A stretch of 64,000 nt of DNA from Pseudorhizobium pelagicum (GTDB lineage: Bacteria > Pseudomonadota > Alphaproteobacteria > Rhizobiales > Rhizobiaceae): contig JOKI01000011.1 of NCBI GenBank assembly GCA_000722615.1, positions 1 to 64,000 of the forward strand, in the 5' to 3' direction. Positions 19,426 through 27,764 of this stretch are shown piece after piece (the stretch's first letter is position 1; each line of letters begins with the position of its first letter). The notes beneath the pieces were generated by a model. That model worked only from the letters and a program-made list of their open reading frames with translations. It ran no database searches and was not told the DNA's origin. The position numbers were made by a program, and so were the translations under genes.

Positions 19426-20079
19426 CTACTGGCCCTGCTTGGCCGCGTTCTGTGCGTCTTCAAGCTTCTTGCGCGCTTCTTCGGCCTTCTTCTGCATGCC
19501 TTCCTGAAGGCTGCGCTGGCTTTCGGCCAACTGCGACTGCGTGATCGGCTCGCCGTCGAAGGCGCCCGTGAAGCCGTTCAGCGAAATCTTGATGGGGTTG
19601 GGCGCACGGCGGAAGTTGATCGACGTGAACACGACCTCGCCGCCCTTCTTGAGGCTTGCGATCATGGCATCCGTCAGCGGCACTTCGGCCGTGCACTTGT
19701 CGGGCAGGCAGACGGCATAGTCGAGCTTCTGGCCATTGCCGCCGTCGATCTGCATGACGATGCCCGGCGGGATCAGGCGCGCGGTCGGAACCGAAACCTG
19801 CAGGATCTTGCGGTTGACTTTGCCCTCGAGGGTAATCAGGCCGACTGCCGTGATCAGCTGGCCGTTCTGCGCCAGGTTGACGTTCTGCACGACGCAAAGG
19901 TCGCTGTCGTCCTGCTTGGTGCAGGTCTTGAACCAGCCGAGCGGCGGTCCGCCGGGTCCGCCAGCGGCGGGAGCGGCTTCCTGCGCCGACGCAGCGGTCG
20001 GTGCCGACGCGGCTGCGAGCGAAAGTGCCAGCACGGACATGGTGGCCCGCAGAACCTTGTTTACCTTGATTTTCATCAC
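19426..20079 (-). CDS. IalB-family (invasion-associated locus B) periplasmic protein
   Basis: A 217-residue protein with a signal peptide (to about residue 32, ending TAASAQ) and an IalB domain: WFKTCTK, CVVQN, GIVMQIDGG, VCLPDKCTAEVPLTDAMI, then GFTGAFDG. Conserved Cys pairs suggest disulfides. The C terminus (about 180-217) is a charged Ala/Lys/Glu/Gln helix. Named after Bartonella IalB, this family is widespread in non-invasive rhizobia, so no virulence role is implied. A GTG at 20079 lies 7 nt from GGAGA; an ATG at 20076 is the alternative. Confidence 0.85.
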   Translation of the reverse strand: MMKIKVNKVLRATMSVLALSLAAASAPTAASAQEAAPAAGGPGGPPLGWFKTCTKQDDSDLCVVQNVNLAQNGQLITAVGLITLEGKVNRKILQVSVPTARLIPPGIVMQIDGGNGQKLDYAVCLPDKCTAEVPLTDAMIASLKKGGEVVFTSINFRRAPNPIKISLNGFTGAFDGEPITQSQLAESQRSLQEGMQKKAEEARKKLEDAQNAAKQGQ

Positions 20080-20355
20080 GAATCGGTCTCCTGAAATCCG
20101 TTCGGGTACGGTTTCAACCGTCCTCCCTCGGGTGTCCTACTGCGTTCCACCTGTCGGCGAAATGAGGCAATTGAATGACCCCGCGCATTTGCCGAATTTG
20201 TTACATCGGCGCCGGAGTGATATCCAGTCCTCCCTGACGTTTTTTTGATCGCCAGCCGCGCGACCGTCGCAGGGAGACGCTCCCGGGCGGTTGGTAGGAT
20301 GGCGCCATTGCAGTATTTTGCACCGAATCGGGACCACCCCTGAAAAGGACTGTTC

Positions 20356-22164
20356 ATGCGCCGCCTCCTGCCCTTCCTTTTCCTCATCGCGCTTGCAGCA
20401 CCGGCACTTGCAGAGCCCCGGCACGGCATCGCCATGCACGGGCACCCGGCGCTGCCAGCCAACTACCAGCACTTCCCGTATGTGAAGCCGGACGTCAAGA
20501 AAGGCGGCAGCGTCCGCTACGGCGTCGTCGGCACCTTCGACAGCCTGAACCCCTTCATCCTCAAGAGCATGCGCACAACGGCGCGCGGGGTCTGGGATCC
20601 GCAGTTCGGCCACCTCCTCTACGAGCCGCTGATGCAGCGCTCGGCGGATGAACCCTTCTCGCTCTACGGGCTTCTCGCACAGACGGTGGAGATGGATGAG
20701 GAGCGGACATTCATCCAGTTCAATCTCAACCCCGCGGCAAAGTGGTCGGACGGCATGCCGGTGACGCCCGAGGACGTGATCTTCACCTTCGAGCTTCTGC
20801 GCGACAAGGGACGCACGCCCTTCAGCAACCGGCTGACGCCGGTGGCCAGGATGGAGAAAGTCGGCGAAAGGAGCGTGAAGTTCACCTTCAACGAAAAGTC
20901 GGACCGCGAGTTTCCGCTGATCCTGGCCACCGCGACACCGATCCTGCCCAAGCACGCCGTCGATCCGGACACCTTCGACCAGTCGTCGCTGGAGATCCCG
21001 GTCGGCTCCGGACCGTACACGGTCAAATCGCTTCGGCCGGGCGAAAGGATCACCTTCGAGCGAAACCCGGATTACTGGGGCAAGGACGTTCCGGCCAAGG
21101 TCGGCTTCGACAACTACGACCAGATCTCGGTGGAGTATTTCCTCCAGGAGAACACCCTGTTCGAGGCGTTCAAGAAGGGCGTCGTCGACATCTATCCCGA
21201 GGGCAGCCCGGTCCATTGGGCCAGGGCCTACGACTTTCCGGATGTCCAGAATGGCGCTGTGATCAAGGATGCGTTCCAGCCCGAGCTGCCGACCGGGATG
21301 CTGGGATTCGTCTTCAACACGCGCCGGCCGATGTTCGAGAACCGCGATGTCCGTGAGGGGCTGGCGCTGGCGTTCGACTTCGAATGGGCAAACAGGAACC
21401 TCTTCGAGGGCGCCTATACGCGCACGGAGAGCTTCTGGCAGAACTCGGCCCTCTCCGCGCTGGGCACAGTTGCCAACGCCCGGGAGCTTGCCATTCTCGG
21501 CGACACGAAGGCCGACCTCGATCCATCGGTCCTGGATGGCTCCTATCGGCTGCCCCAGACGGATGCCTCCGGCGGCGACCGAAATGTGCTGCGCCGGGTT
21601 GTCGACCTCCTCAAGGAGGGCGGCTACACGATCCAGAACGGCAAGATGGCGAGCCAGTCCGGCAATCCGCTGCGGTTCGAGATCATGACCCAGAACCAGG
21701 ATCAGGAAAAGCTGGCGATCGCCTACCAGAGGACGCTTCGAATGATCGGGGTCGAAGTGGCCATCCGGACCGTCGACGATGCGCAGTACCAGTCCCGTTC
21801 CGGAACCTTCGACTACGACGTGATCGTCAAGTCGTATCCATCGTCGCTCTCGCCCGGCATCGAGCAGGTGGGGCGCTGGGGGTCGGTTTCCCGTGACCGC
21901 GAGGGGAGCAACAATTTTGCCGGCGTCGCCGACGCCAGTATCGACCGGGCGATCGAGGCCATGCTGGGAGCCCGCGATCGGGAGGACTTCGAGGCGGCCG
22001 TGCGGGCTTACGATCGACTGCTGATTTCCGGCCACTATCTCGTTCCGCTGTATCATGTCGCGGAACAATGGGTGGCGCGGCGCAGCTACATCGGCTATCC
22101 AGACGTCACACCCCTCTACGGCTACCAACTCCCCGTCTGGTTCGACAAGCGGGCGCAGGACTGA
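20356..22164 (+). CDS. ABC transporter substrate-binding protein, peptide/YejA type
   Basis: Periplasmic solute-binding protein of 602 residues in the SBP_bac_5 (oligopeptide) family, nearest in layout to YejA-like members. The signal peptide ends APALA near residue 19. Blocks include GTFDSLNPFILKSM, AKWSDGMPVTPEDVIFTFELL around 128-148, PVGSGPYTVKSLRPGERI and ERNPDYWGKDVP. The start is at AAGGACTGTTC-ATG. No permease or ATPase gene lies next to it, so it is an orphan here and must share a transporter encoded elsewhere. Substrate unknown; di/oligopeptides are a guess from the family. Confidence 0.88.
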   Translation: MRRLLPFLFLIALAAPALAEPRHGIAMHGHPALPANYQHFPYVKPDVKKGGSVRYGVVGTFDSLNPFILKSMRTTARGVWDPQFGHLLYEPLMQRSADEPFSLYGLLAQTVEMDEERTFIQFNLNPAAKWSDGMPVTPEDVIFTFELLRDKGRTPFSNRLTPVARMEKVGERSVKFTFNEKSDREFPLILATATPILPKHAVDPDTFDQSSLEIPVGSGPYTVKSLRPGERITFERNPDYWGKDVPAKVGFDNYDQISVEYFLQENTLFEAFKKGVVDIYPEGSPVHWARAYDFPDVQNGAVIKDAFQPELPTGMLGFVFNTRRPMFENRDVREGLALAFDFEWANRNLFEGAYTRTESFWQNSALSALGTVANARELAILGDTKADLDPSVLDGSYRLPQTDASGGDRNVLRRVVDLLKEGGYTIQNGKMASQSGNPLRFEIMTQNQDQEKLAIAYQRTLRMIGVEVAIRTVDDAQYQSRSGTFDYDVIVKSYPSSLSPGIEQVGRWGSVSRDREGSNNFAGVADASIDRAIEAMLGARDREDFEAAVRAYDRLLISGHYLVPLYHVAEQWVARRSYIGYPDVTPLYGYQLPVWFDKRAQD

Positions 22165-22209
22165 GCCAGCCCGAACCGGCGAAAGCCATCATCAGGAAAG
22201 GATGCGGCC

Positions 22210-22881
22210 ATGGAGCGCATCACCATCGATGTCGTGTCCGACGTTGTCTGCCCTTGGTGCTATCTCGGGAAGGCGCGGCTGGAGCTGGCGATCGCCGAGG
22301 TGCAGGACGAGGTCGGCGTCACCGTCAACTGGCGGCCCTATCGGCTGGACCCGGATGCGACAAGCGACGGCACAGATTACCGCAGCCACCTGATCGCGAA
22401 ATTCGGCGGTGCCGAACGTCTCGATCAGATGCAGGACACCTTGCGTGAACACGGCCGGGAGATCGGCGTCAATTTCCAGTTCGAGAACATCAAGGTCCGC
22501 GCCAACACGCTGGACGCTCACCGTCTGCTGCACTGGGCGCGGATCGAGGGCAACGAGCTTCAAGACCGCGTTGCGACAGCCCTGTTCAAGGCGCACTTCG
22601 AAGACGGCCTGAACATTGCCGACCACGGCGTGCTGGTACAGATTGGCGAAGCGTCCGGTCTGGATCCGGCGGTCATTGGTGCCTTGCTTGCCTCGGATGC
22701 GGACAAGGACACCGTTCTGGAGGAGATCGAGTCAGCCCAGAAGATGGGCGTCAACGGCGTGCCCTTCCTGATCTTCGACGGGCAGTATGCCGTCAGCGGC
22801 GCTCGGGAGCCGGATGTTGTCGCCAGCGCCCTGCGCGATATCGCCAACATGAAGGCGGAAGCTCGCAAGGGCATGATCTGA
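22210..22881 (+). CDS. DsbA-family oxidoreductase, FrnE-like
   Basis: A 223-residue thioredoxin-fold protein with the redox motif C14-P-W-C17 in SDVVCPWCYLG and a cis-Pro loop in GVNGVPFLIFDGQYAVSGA. There is no signal peptide, so it should be cytoplasmic, as for the FrnE subgroup (2-hydroxychromene-2-carboxylate isomerase/DsbA-like thioredoxin family). The substrate is unknown. AAAGGATGCGGCC precedes the ATG. It lies 12 bp before the downstream permease and is probably co-transcribed with it. Confidence 0.88.
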   Translation: MERITIDVVSDVVCPWCYLGKARLELAIAEVQDEVGVTVNWRPYRLDPDATSDGTDYRSHLIAKFGGAERLDQMQDTLREHGREIGVNFQFENIKVRANTLDAHRLLHWARIEGNELQDRVATALFKAHFEDGLNIADHGVLVQIGEASGLDPAVIGALLASDADKDTVLEEIESAQKMGVNGVPFLIFDGQYAVSGAREPDVVASALRDIANMKAEARKGMI

Positions 22882-22893
22882 CGGAGGCGACAG

Positions 22894-23832
22894 ATGTCGA
22901 CCGACCACACCCTGAAGGGCATCCTCTTCGCCTTCGCGGCCTTTGCCGCCTTCTCCTTCAGCGACGCCGCCGTCAAGATGATCGAAGGCGCGCTCAGCTC
23001 CTTCGAGATGGCGTTCCTCGGCGCCGTCTTCGGCCTGACCGGCCTGCCCTTCCTGATGAAGCGCGGCGACAGCGCTCTCGACATGCTGCGGACAACGAAC
23101 CGCCCGCTGTGGCTGTTGCGCGCATTTTCGGCGGCATTCGGCACGATCAGCAGCGTCACCGCCTTCACGCATCTGCCCATGGCGGAAGCCTTTGCGCTGA
23201 TCTTCCTGCTGCCCTCCTTCGTCACGATCATGTCGGTGCTTTTCCTCAAGGAAACGGTCGGGATCAAGCGCTGGAGCGCCGTCGCCATCGGCTTCCTGGG
23301 GGTGCTGATCGTCCTGCGCCCCGGCTTCCGGGAGCTCTCGATCGGACATGTCGGAGCGGTCTTCGCCGGCCTCAGCGGCGCGATCTCCATCGTCGTCTAC
23401 CGTGCCATCGGGCCGACGGAGAAAAGCGTGTCGCTCTATGGTGCCGGCGTCATCGGATCGCTCGTCGTCTGCGGACTTCTGATGCTGCCGAGCTTCGCCT
23501 GGCCCACCGCTTCGCAGTGGCTGATGCTGGCCGGCTACGGCCTGCTGGCGGCGCTGGCGACGATCCTGCTGATGTATGCCACCAGCTATGCCCCTGCGGC
23601 GCTGGTTGGCCCGACGCAGTACAGCCAGATGCTCTGGGCCGTCCTCTTCGGCTACCTGATCTTCGGAGACGTCGTTGACCTGCCGATGGTTCTCGGCATC
23701 CTCCTGATCATCGGATCCGGTATGCTGACACTGGCCCGGGAACGCGCGCGCGGCGTTCCCCTGCCCCCCGCCGTGGCAGCCGATCCGCAGGGCAATGCGA
23801 TGGCAGCCGTCGACGAGGCACTGGACAACTGA
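22894..23832 (+). CDS. DMT superfamily permease (two EamA domains)
   Basis: A 312-residue inner-membrane protein with about ten hydrophobic helices in two EamA repeats (about 10-145 and 160-290). LKGILFAFAAFAAFSFSDAAVK opens the first repeat and PTQYSQMLWAVLFGYLIFGD closes the second. Members export small metabolites such as amino acids or S-adenosylmethionine; the substrate cannot be told here. The start follows GGAGGCGACAG. Its TGA directly abuts the mfd stop on the other strand (TGA|TCA) with no spacer. Confidence 0.88.
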   Translation: MSTDHTLKGILFAFAAFAAFSFSDAAVKMIEGALSSFEMAFLGAVFGLTGLPFLMKRGDSALDMLRTTNRPLWLLRAFSAAFGTISSVTAFTHLPMAEAFALIFLLPSFVTIMSVLFLKETVGIKRWSAVAIGFLGVLIVLRPGFRELSIGHVGAVFAGLSGAISIVVYRAIGPTEKSVSLYGAGVIGSLVVCGLLMLPSFAWPTASQWLMLAGYGLLAALATILLMYATSYAPAALVGPTQYSQMLWAVLFGYLIFGDVVDLPMVLGILLIIGSGMLTLARERARGVPLPPAVAADPQGNAMAAVDEALDN

Positions 23833-26800
23833 TCACGCCGGCTGGCGTGCCATTTCTGCGATCTGCTTCATCACCTGCGCGGCCGTCGTGAGCCGCTTTT
23901 CCGGCGTCGGCAGGTCGCGCGTCAGGAACACGCTCTGGTCGGGACGGATCTTCGCCATTGTGCCCTGCTTGGCGATATAGCCGACGAGGCCTGCCGGGTT
24001 CGGGAACTGCTTGTCGCGGAAGGTGATCACCAGACCCTTCGGACCGGCGTCGAGCTTCTCGACATTGGCGGTGCGGCAGAGCGACTTGACGTAGACCACC
24101 TTCATCAGGTTCTGGACCTCGACCGGCAGCGGTCCGAAGCGGTCGATCATCTCGGCCCCGATCCCGTCGATCTCCGCGAGCTCCTTCAGCTCGCCGAGAC
24201 GGCGGTAAAGGCCCATGCGCAGATGCAGGTCGGGAACATAGGTCTCCGGGATCATCACGGTGATACCGACCGAGATCTGCGGCGACCAGCCGGTATCGAC
24301 GATCTCGTCGTCGCCGCGCACCTCCGCCACAGCCTCCTCGAGCATCTGCTGGTAGAGTTCGAAGCCGACTTCCTTGATGTGTCCGGACTGTTCTTCGCCC
24401 AGGAGATTGCCGGCGCCGCGGATGTCCAGGTCGTGGCTGGCCAGCTGGAAGCCCGCACCCAGCGTATCGAGCGACTGCAGCACCTTCAGGCGCCGCTCGG
24501 CCATCGTCGTCAGCGTCCGGTTGACGGGCAGCGTGAACAGCGCGAAGGCCCGCACCTTCGACCGCCCGACGCGGCCGCGCAGCTGGTAGAGCTGGGCAAG
24601 GCCGAACATGTCGGCGCGGTGGACGATCAGGGTGTTGGCGGTCGGGACGTCGAGGCCCGATTCGACGATGGTCGTCGACAGCAGCACGTCGTAGGTCCCG
24701 TCGTAGAAGGCATTCATGATGTCTTCCAGCTCGCTCGCTGCCATCTGCCCATGCGCCACCGCCACCTTGAGTTCTGGCACGTCGGACTGCAGGAAGGCCT
24801 GGATGTCGGCGAGGTCGGCAAGCCTTGGGCAGACGTAGAAGCTCTGTCCGCCCCGGTAATGCTCGCGCATCAGCGTCTCGCGGATGACGAGCGAATCGAA
24901 GGGTGAGATGAAGGTGCGAACCGCCATACGGTCCACCGGCGGGGTCGTGATCAGCGACAGCTCGCGCACACCGGTCATGGCCAGCTGCAGCGTGCGCGGA
25001 ATCGGCGTGGCCGACAGCGTCAGGACGTGGACGTCGCTCTTCAGCTCCTTCAGCCGCTCCTTGTGCTTGACCCCGAAGTGCTGCTCCTCGTCGATGATGA
25101 GAAGGCTGAGGTTGGCGAAGTTGACGCCACTTCCCAGCAGCGCATGGGTGCCGACGACGATGTCGACCTTGCCGTCGGTCAGATCCTTCTTGACCTGATT
25201 CAGCTCCTTGCCCGGCACCAGCCGCGAGGCCTGTGCCACCCGGATCGGCAGGCCGCGGAAGCGGTCGCGGAAGGTCTTGAAGTGCTGGCGCGCCAGAAGT
25301 GTCGTCGGCACGACCACGGCGACCTGCCCCCCGTTCATGGCGGCGACGAAGGCGGCACGCAGCGCAACCTCGGTCTTGCCGAAGCCGACATCGCCGCAGA
25401 CGAGCCGATCCATTGGCCTGCCGGCCGAGAGATCGTCACGAACCGCCTCGATGGCAGTGGCCTGGTCTTCCGTCTCGTCATAGGGGAAGCGCGCCGCAAA
25501 CTCGTCGTAGAGTCCGTCCGGTGCCGCCAGGACAGGGGCGCGGCGGGTCATGCGACTGGCAGCGATGCGAATCAGACCGTCGGCCATGTCGAGCAGGCGC
25601 TTCTTCAGCTTGGCCTTGCGGGCCTGCCAGGCTCCACCGCCCAGCTTGTCGAGCGTTGCCTCGGCGGCGTCCGAACCGTAGCGGGAGAGGAGATCGATGT
25701 TCTCGACCGGCAGGAAGAGCTTGGCGTCGTCCGCATAATGCAGTTCCAGGCAGGCGCGCAGCGCGCCGGCGGCCTGAATATTCGTGAGGCCGACGAACCG
25801 TCCGATACCGTGTTCGGCATGGACCACCAGCGAGCCCTCATCCAGCCCCGCGACTTCCGAGATGTAATCTGCACCGCGCTTGCGGCGCTTGCCGCGGCGA
25901 ACCATGCGGTCGCCGAGAATGTCCTGTTCGCCGATCACGGCGATGTCGCCGGTCTCGAAGCCGCCCTCGAGGCTCAGAACGGCTGCGGCCGCCTCCCCCT
26001 TGGCAAGCTTCTGGAGCTCGCCCAGCGTTTCGATCGGCTTCACGCGCTTCAGACCGTGCTCGTCCAGGACCTGCAGCAGACGATCCAGCGAGCCGGTCGA
26101 CCAGCCGGTGATCAGAACCTTGCGGCCTTCGGCACGCTTGCCGGCGATGTGCTTGACCGCCAGGTCGAAGACGTTGACCTTCTCGTCGCGGTCGTCCTTC
26201 TCGGTCTGCGTTTTTGCCCAGCGCGGACCAACGTGGGCATCAAGCGCCACGACGCGGCGGCTGTCGGCATCCATCTCGTTGAATGGGGTCAGCCGGATGG
26301 CGCTGGCGCTGTCGAGCTCTGCGGAGAACGCCTTGGCGTCGAGGTAGAGCTCACCGGGCGGCACCGGTTTGTAAGGCGCCCCCTGGGCGGCTGCGCCCTT
26401 CCCCAGTCCGCTGTTGTCGCGGCGGGCCTCATAATAGTCGGTGACGAGCTTCGAACGCTCGGTCGCCGCCTCCCGGGCCGTGTGATCGGTGACGATCCGG
26501 AAGCCCTTGAGGTAGTCGAACGCGGTTTCCAGGTGATCGTAGAAGAGCGGCAGCCAGTGCTCCATGCCGGCATAGCGGCGGCCTTCCGACACGGCCTGGT
26601 AAAGCGAGTCCTCCTTCGTCGTCGCTCCGAAGAGCGACAGATAGTTCTTGCGGAAGCGGCTGATCGTCTCCGGTGTCAGCGACACCTCGCTCATGGGGTT
26701 GAGATCCAGCGAGCGCGCCTGTCCTGTGGTTCTCTGGCTTGCCGGATCGAAGGTCCGGATGGTCTCCAGCGTATCGCCGAAGAAGTCGAGCCGGACCGGC

Positions 26801-27345
26801 TCTTCCGTCCCCGGCACGAAGACGTCGAGGATGCCGCCGCGGACGGCGAATTCGCCGACCTCGCGAACGGTCGGCACGCGATCGAAGCCGTTGCGCTCCA
26901 GCCGCACTGCGATATCGTCCATGCGGATGACGCCGCCGGGGCGGGCGGAAAAGGCGAGGCTTTCGATCACATCCGACGGCGCGATCTTCTGCAGCATGGC
27001 GTTGACGGTCACCAGCACGATGGCCGCATGCGGCTTCCTGGCGTGCGCGATCAGGCCAGAGAGTGCAGCAAGTCTCCGGGCGGAGACATCCGGGCTCGGC
27101 GAGACGCGGTCATAGGGAAGGCAGTCCCAGGCCGGCAGCGTCAGGACCGGAATGTCGGGGGCGACGAAGCCCAGCATCTGTTCGAGGTCGGCCATCCTCT
27201 GGCCGTCGGAGATCACATAGGCGACCGCCTGGCCGGCGCGCGCGATCTCGGCGAGCAGCAGCGGCTCCATGCCGGGCGGCACATTGCCGATGGTCAGCGG
27301 GCTGGTGGCAGCCGCAACCTTCTTCGCATCGAAACCTGCAATCAT
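23833..27345 (-). CDS. mfd: Transcription-repair coupling factor
   Basis: DNA translocase that removes stalled RNA polymerase and recruits UvrA. The 1170-residue product has UvrB-like N-terminal domains (AYVISDGQRMADLEQ; LPAWDCLPYDRVSPSP), the RNA polymerase-interacting domain (near HAEHGIGRFVGL, about 515), and a RecG-like motor with Walker A GDVGFGKTEVA near 650, DEEQHFG near 750 and the LRGRVGRS motif. A TRCF domain is C-terminal. Its ATG overlaps the sdhE stop by 4 bp. Confidence 0.98.
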   Translation of the reverse strand: MIAGFDAKKVAAATSPLTIGNVPPGMEPLLLAEIARAGQAVAYVISDGQRMADLEQMLGFVAPDIPVLTLPAWDCLPYDRVSPSPDVSARRLAALSGLIAHARKPHAAIVLVTVNAMLQKIAPSDVIESLAFSARPGGVIRMDDIAVRLERNGFDRVPTVREVGEFAVRGGILDVFVPGTEEPVRLDFFGDTLETIRTFDPASQRTTGQARSLDLNPMSEVSLTPETISRFRKNYLSLFGATTKEDSLYQAVSEGRRYAGMEHWLPLFYDHLETAFDYLKGFRIVTDHTAREAATERSKLVTDYYEARRDNSGLGKGAAAQGAPYKPVPPGELYLDAKAFSAELDSASAIRLTPFNEMDADSRRVVALDAHVGPRWAKTQTEKDDRDEKVNVFDLAVKHIAGKRAEGRKVLITGWSTGSLDRLLQVLDEHGLKRVKPIETLGELQKLAKGEAAAAVLSLEGGFETGDIAVIGEQDILGDRMVRRGKRRKRGADYISEVAGLDEGSLVVHAEHGIGRFVGLTNIQAAGALRACLELHYADDAKLFLPVENIDLLSRYGSDAAEATLDKLGGGAWQARKAKLKKRLLDMADGLIRIAASRMTRRAPVLAAPDGLYDEFAARFPYDETEDQATAIEAVRDDLSAGRPMDRLVCGDVGFGKTEVALRAAFVAAMNGGQVAVVVPTTLLARQHFKTFRDRFRGLPIRVAQASRLVPGKELNQVKKDLTDGKVDIVVGTHALLGSGVNFANLSLLIIDEEQHFGVKHKERLKELKSDVHVLTLSATPIPRTLQLAMTGVRELSLITTPPVDRMAVRTFISPFDSLVIRETLMREHYRGGQSFYVCPRLADLADIQAFLQSDVPELKVAVAHGQMAASELEDIMNAFYDGTYDVLLSTTIVESGLDVPTANTLIVHRADMFGLAQLYQLRGRVGRSKVRAFALFTLPVNRTLTTMAERRLKVLQSLDTLGAGFQLASHDLDIRGAGNLLGEEQSGHIKEVGFELYQQMLEEAVAEVRGDDEIVDTGWSPQISVGITVMIPETYVPDLHLRMGLYRRLGELKELAEIDGIGAEMIDRFGPLPVEVQNLMKVVYVKSLCRTANVEKLDAGPKGLVITFRDKQFPNPAGLVGYIAKQGTMAKIRPDQSVFLTRDLPTPEKRLTTAAQVMKQIAEMARQPA

Positions 27346-27671
27346 TCTTGATGCTCTGCCTTCGCCTGCAGGCTGTCGGTCGTAACGGGATCGAAATCCG
27401 GGCGGTAGGAGGCAATGCGGTCAAAGAGCGGCGTCTGACGATGCGCAGGCGTCGGCTTGGCACCGGTCACCCAGGAATGCAGATCATGGTCATCCTCATC
27501 CATGATCGCCTCGAACTCGTCGAGATCCGCATCTGAAAGCGTGCCGATCTCCTGTTCGGCAAACTGTCCGAACACGAGGTCCATTTCGCGAATCCCGCGG
27601 TGCCAGCAGCGGTAGAGAATACGGCGACGGCGAGGCGTGAGGTCCGCGCTGCTGCGCACAAGTCCTGTCAT
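27342..27671 (-). CDS. sdhE: FAD assembly factor SdhE
   Basis: Small five-helix protein that promotes covalent flavinylation of succinate dehydrogenase SdhA. The 109-residue product has the RGxxE motif as HRGIREMDLVFGQFAE near residues 24-39 and the DLDEFEAIMDEDDHDLHSWVTG block. It has a longer C-terminal tail than E. coli SdhE (88 residues), as in other alphaproteobacteria. It is first in a pair with mfd (ATGA overlap) and divergent from recG; the 93-bp gap to recG holds both promoters. Confidence 0.92.
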   Translation of the reverse strand: MTGLVRSSADLTPRRRRILYRCWHRGIREMDLVFGQFAEQEIGTLSDADLDEFEAIMDEDDHDLHSWVTGAKPTPAHRQTPLFDRIASYRPDFDPVTTDSLQAKAEHQE

Positions 27672-27764
27672 GGAAGTGATCCCTGGTTTGCGATGCTCAT
27701 ATAGGTCGGAATTTCCCCTGCGTCACCTTGCAATCAAGTCAACATCCGGCGCATTTTGCCGCTC

